From Selaginella moellendorffii (taxonomy: Eukaryota > Streptophyta > Lycopodiopsida > Selaginellales > Selaginellaceae): a DNA stretch of 64,000 bases. The position numbers and the translations under genes were made by a program. Location of the stretch: contig NW_003314263.1 in NCBI RefSeq assembly GCF_000143415.4, positions 1,304,165-1,368,164 of the forward strand. Reading direction: 5' to 3'. Position 1 is the stretch's first letter, and each line of letters opens with the position of its first letter. The notes below the pieces were generated by a model, which had not been told where the DNA came from, ran no database searches, and was given only the letters and a program-made list of their open reading frames with translations. This document shows, one piece after another, positions 63,242 through 64,000 of this stretch.

Positions 63242-63262
63242 TGTTCTTTATTTTAGGGTTTA
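63242..63262. promoter_or_regulatory. 21-bp head-to-head spacer with telo-box
   Basis: The ATGs of the TIM-family gene (minus, 63241) and the adrenodoxin reductase-like gene (plus, 63263) are separated by 21 bp containing TTTAGGGTTTA. The two transcripts must either start inside each other's coding region or have almost no leader, unless the reductase starts at the next in-frame ATG, 63278. Confidence 0.6.
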
Positions 63263-64000
63263 ATGAAGGTTTTGGCTATGGCGCGACGAGCGTCGCGTCT
63301 TGGCCTCCGGTTCCCTGGCCGATCACGCGATCTGTGCACTGGTAGCGACGATTTTGGAATGCCTCTGCACGTTTGCGTCGTGGGGAGCGGTCCGGCGGGA
63401 TTCTATGTCGCGAAAAAGGTTTGATCGGTTCTCAAGGTTTGCGCAAGAAAGCGACAATCGCTCGGCATTTTCGCAGCTTCTCAAGCGTTTTGATTTCGCG
63501 AGGGTGGATATATTGGAGCGCTTGCCAGCGCCGTTTGGTCTAGTGCGATCGGGGGTTGCTCCAGACCATCCGGAAACAAAGGTAAAGAGACTTGTCTCGA
63601 GTTTGTGTTGTTCTCAGCTTTGTGTGGCGTGGAACCACAGGTTGTGATCAATCAGTTTTCCCGCACGGCAGAGGACGAAAGATGCCGATTTTTCGGTAAT
63701 GTGTGCCTGGGAACGGATGTTTCTCTGGAAGAACTTCGAAAAAACTATCATGTAGTAGTTCTTGCATATGGAGCTGAGAGCGATCACAGGCTCGGAATTC
63801 CTGGAGAGGTTTGTGTTCTTTCTTTCCTTTTTTTTCTCGTTTTAATTTAACGTTGGAACAGGACTTGGAAGGAGTTTTTTCTGCAAGACAATTTGTCTGG
63901 TGGTATAATGGACACCCAGATGGGAAGGACTTGCCGATCAATCTGAACGATGTGGAAACTGCTGTGGTCCTTGGCCAGGTTTTGATCTTCAAGTTTTCTT
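63263..64000 (+). CDS. Mitochondrial NADPH:adrenodoxin (ferredoxin) oxidoreductase, 5' part
   Basis: Exons 63263-63418, 63477-63581, 63641-63808 and 63862-63978 are read; the gene continues past the window. An Arg/Ser-rich N-terminus (MARRASRLGLRFPGRSRDLC) looks like a mitochondrial presequence. The FAD-binding Rossmann motif is VCVVGSGPAGFYVAKK. ILERLPAPFGLVRSGVAPDH is diagnostic of the adrenodoxin reductase family, and VVVLAYGAESDHRLGIPGE and FSARQFVWWYNGHPD follow. The last exon ends VVLGQ, just before the expected NADP-binding glycine motif. The enzyme passes electrons from NADPH to mitochondrial ferredoxin for Fe-S cluster, heme A or biotin synthesis. Start could be 63263 or 63278. Confidence 0.9.

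Overview
This window looks like nuclear DNA from a land plant with very compact genes. Nearly every multi-exon gene has GT-AG introns of about 45-120 bp. The families are plant ones: group IIe WRKY, G-type lectin receptor kinases, PPR proteins, Ty1/Copia and Gypsy relics, and a plant-type LCB1. Many housekeeping genes carry telo-box (AAACCCTA) promoters. The short introns, the lectin-kinase and PPR content and the style of the Crinkler-like gene fit a lycophyte such as Selaginella moellendorffii. That assignment is inference, not proof. I see no tRNA, rRNA, CRISPR array or bacterial operon.

Layout. 1-3000: the start of an incomplete PIP-kinase-family gene (minus), then an intact nine-exon phosphoglycerate-mutase-like gene. 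3000-5800: repeat-rich DNA with a candidate solo LTR, an unidentified gene relic and a LysM relic. 5800-7497: an intronless P-loop NTPase plus nuclease-like protein of Crinkler type. 8030-14442: a PPR pseudogene split by a degenerate Copia element (8640-13078) with a 5-bp target duplication. 14443-22490: repeat territory, with a 35-bp minisatellite, a T/G-rich desert, a 70-130 bp tandem array and dispersed poly-G repeats. 22490-23870: a second, inverted, intact copy of the phosphoglycerate-mutase-like gene.

24700-47720 is a lectin receptor-kinase cluster: four intact intronless genes and at least four fragments. In its left half the repeating unit is [lectin-RLK + LCB1]. Two LCB1 copies are ruined. 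The third, 35910-38057, is an intact 12-exon serine palmitoyltransferase subunit gene. A Gypsy relic separates the second and third units.

47879-64000 is a dense housekeeping block: SART1/DOT2 splicing factor (minus), oligoribonuclease (plus), BOP1/Erb1 ribosome-biogenesis factor (plus, with a U12-type AT-AC intron), a WRKY IIe factor (minus), a LYR-motif protein (plus), an IMP dehydrogenase lacking the Bateman (CBS) module (minus), a Tim17/22/23 family protein (minus) and the 5' part of a mitochondrial adrenodoxin reductase-like gene (plus). Neighbours here are extremely close: start codons 81 and 21 bp apart in two head-to-head pairs, and stop codons 13 bp apart in one tail-to-tail pair.

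Exon boundaries were placed by hand from splice-site motifs, reading phase and family similarity. For the main genes every exon phase was checked to close. No database search was possible.
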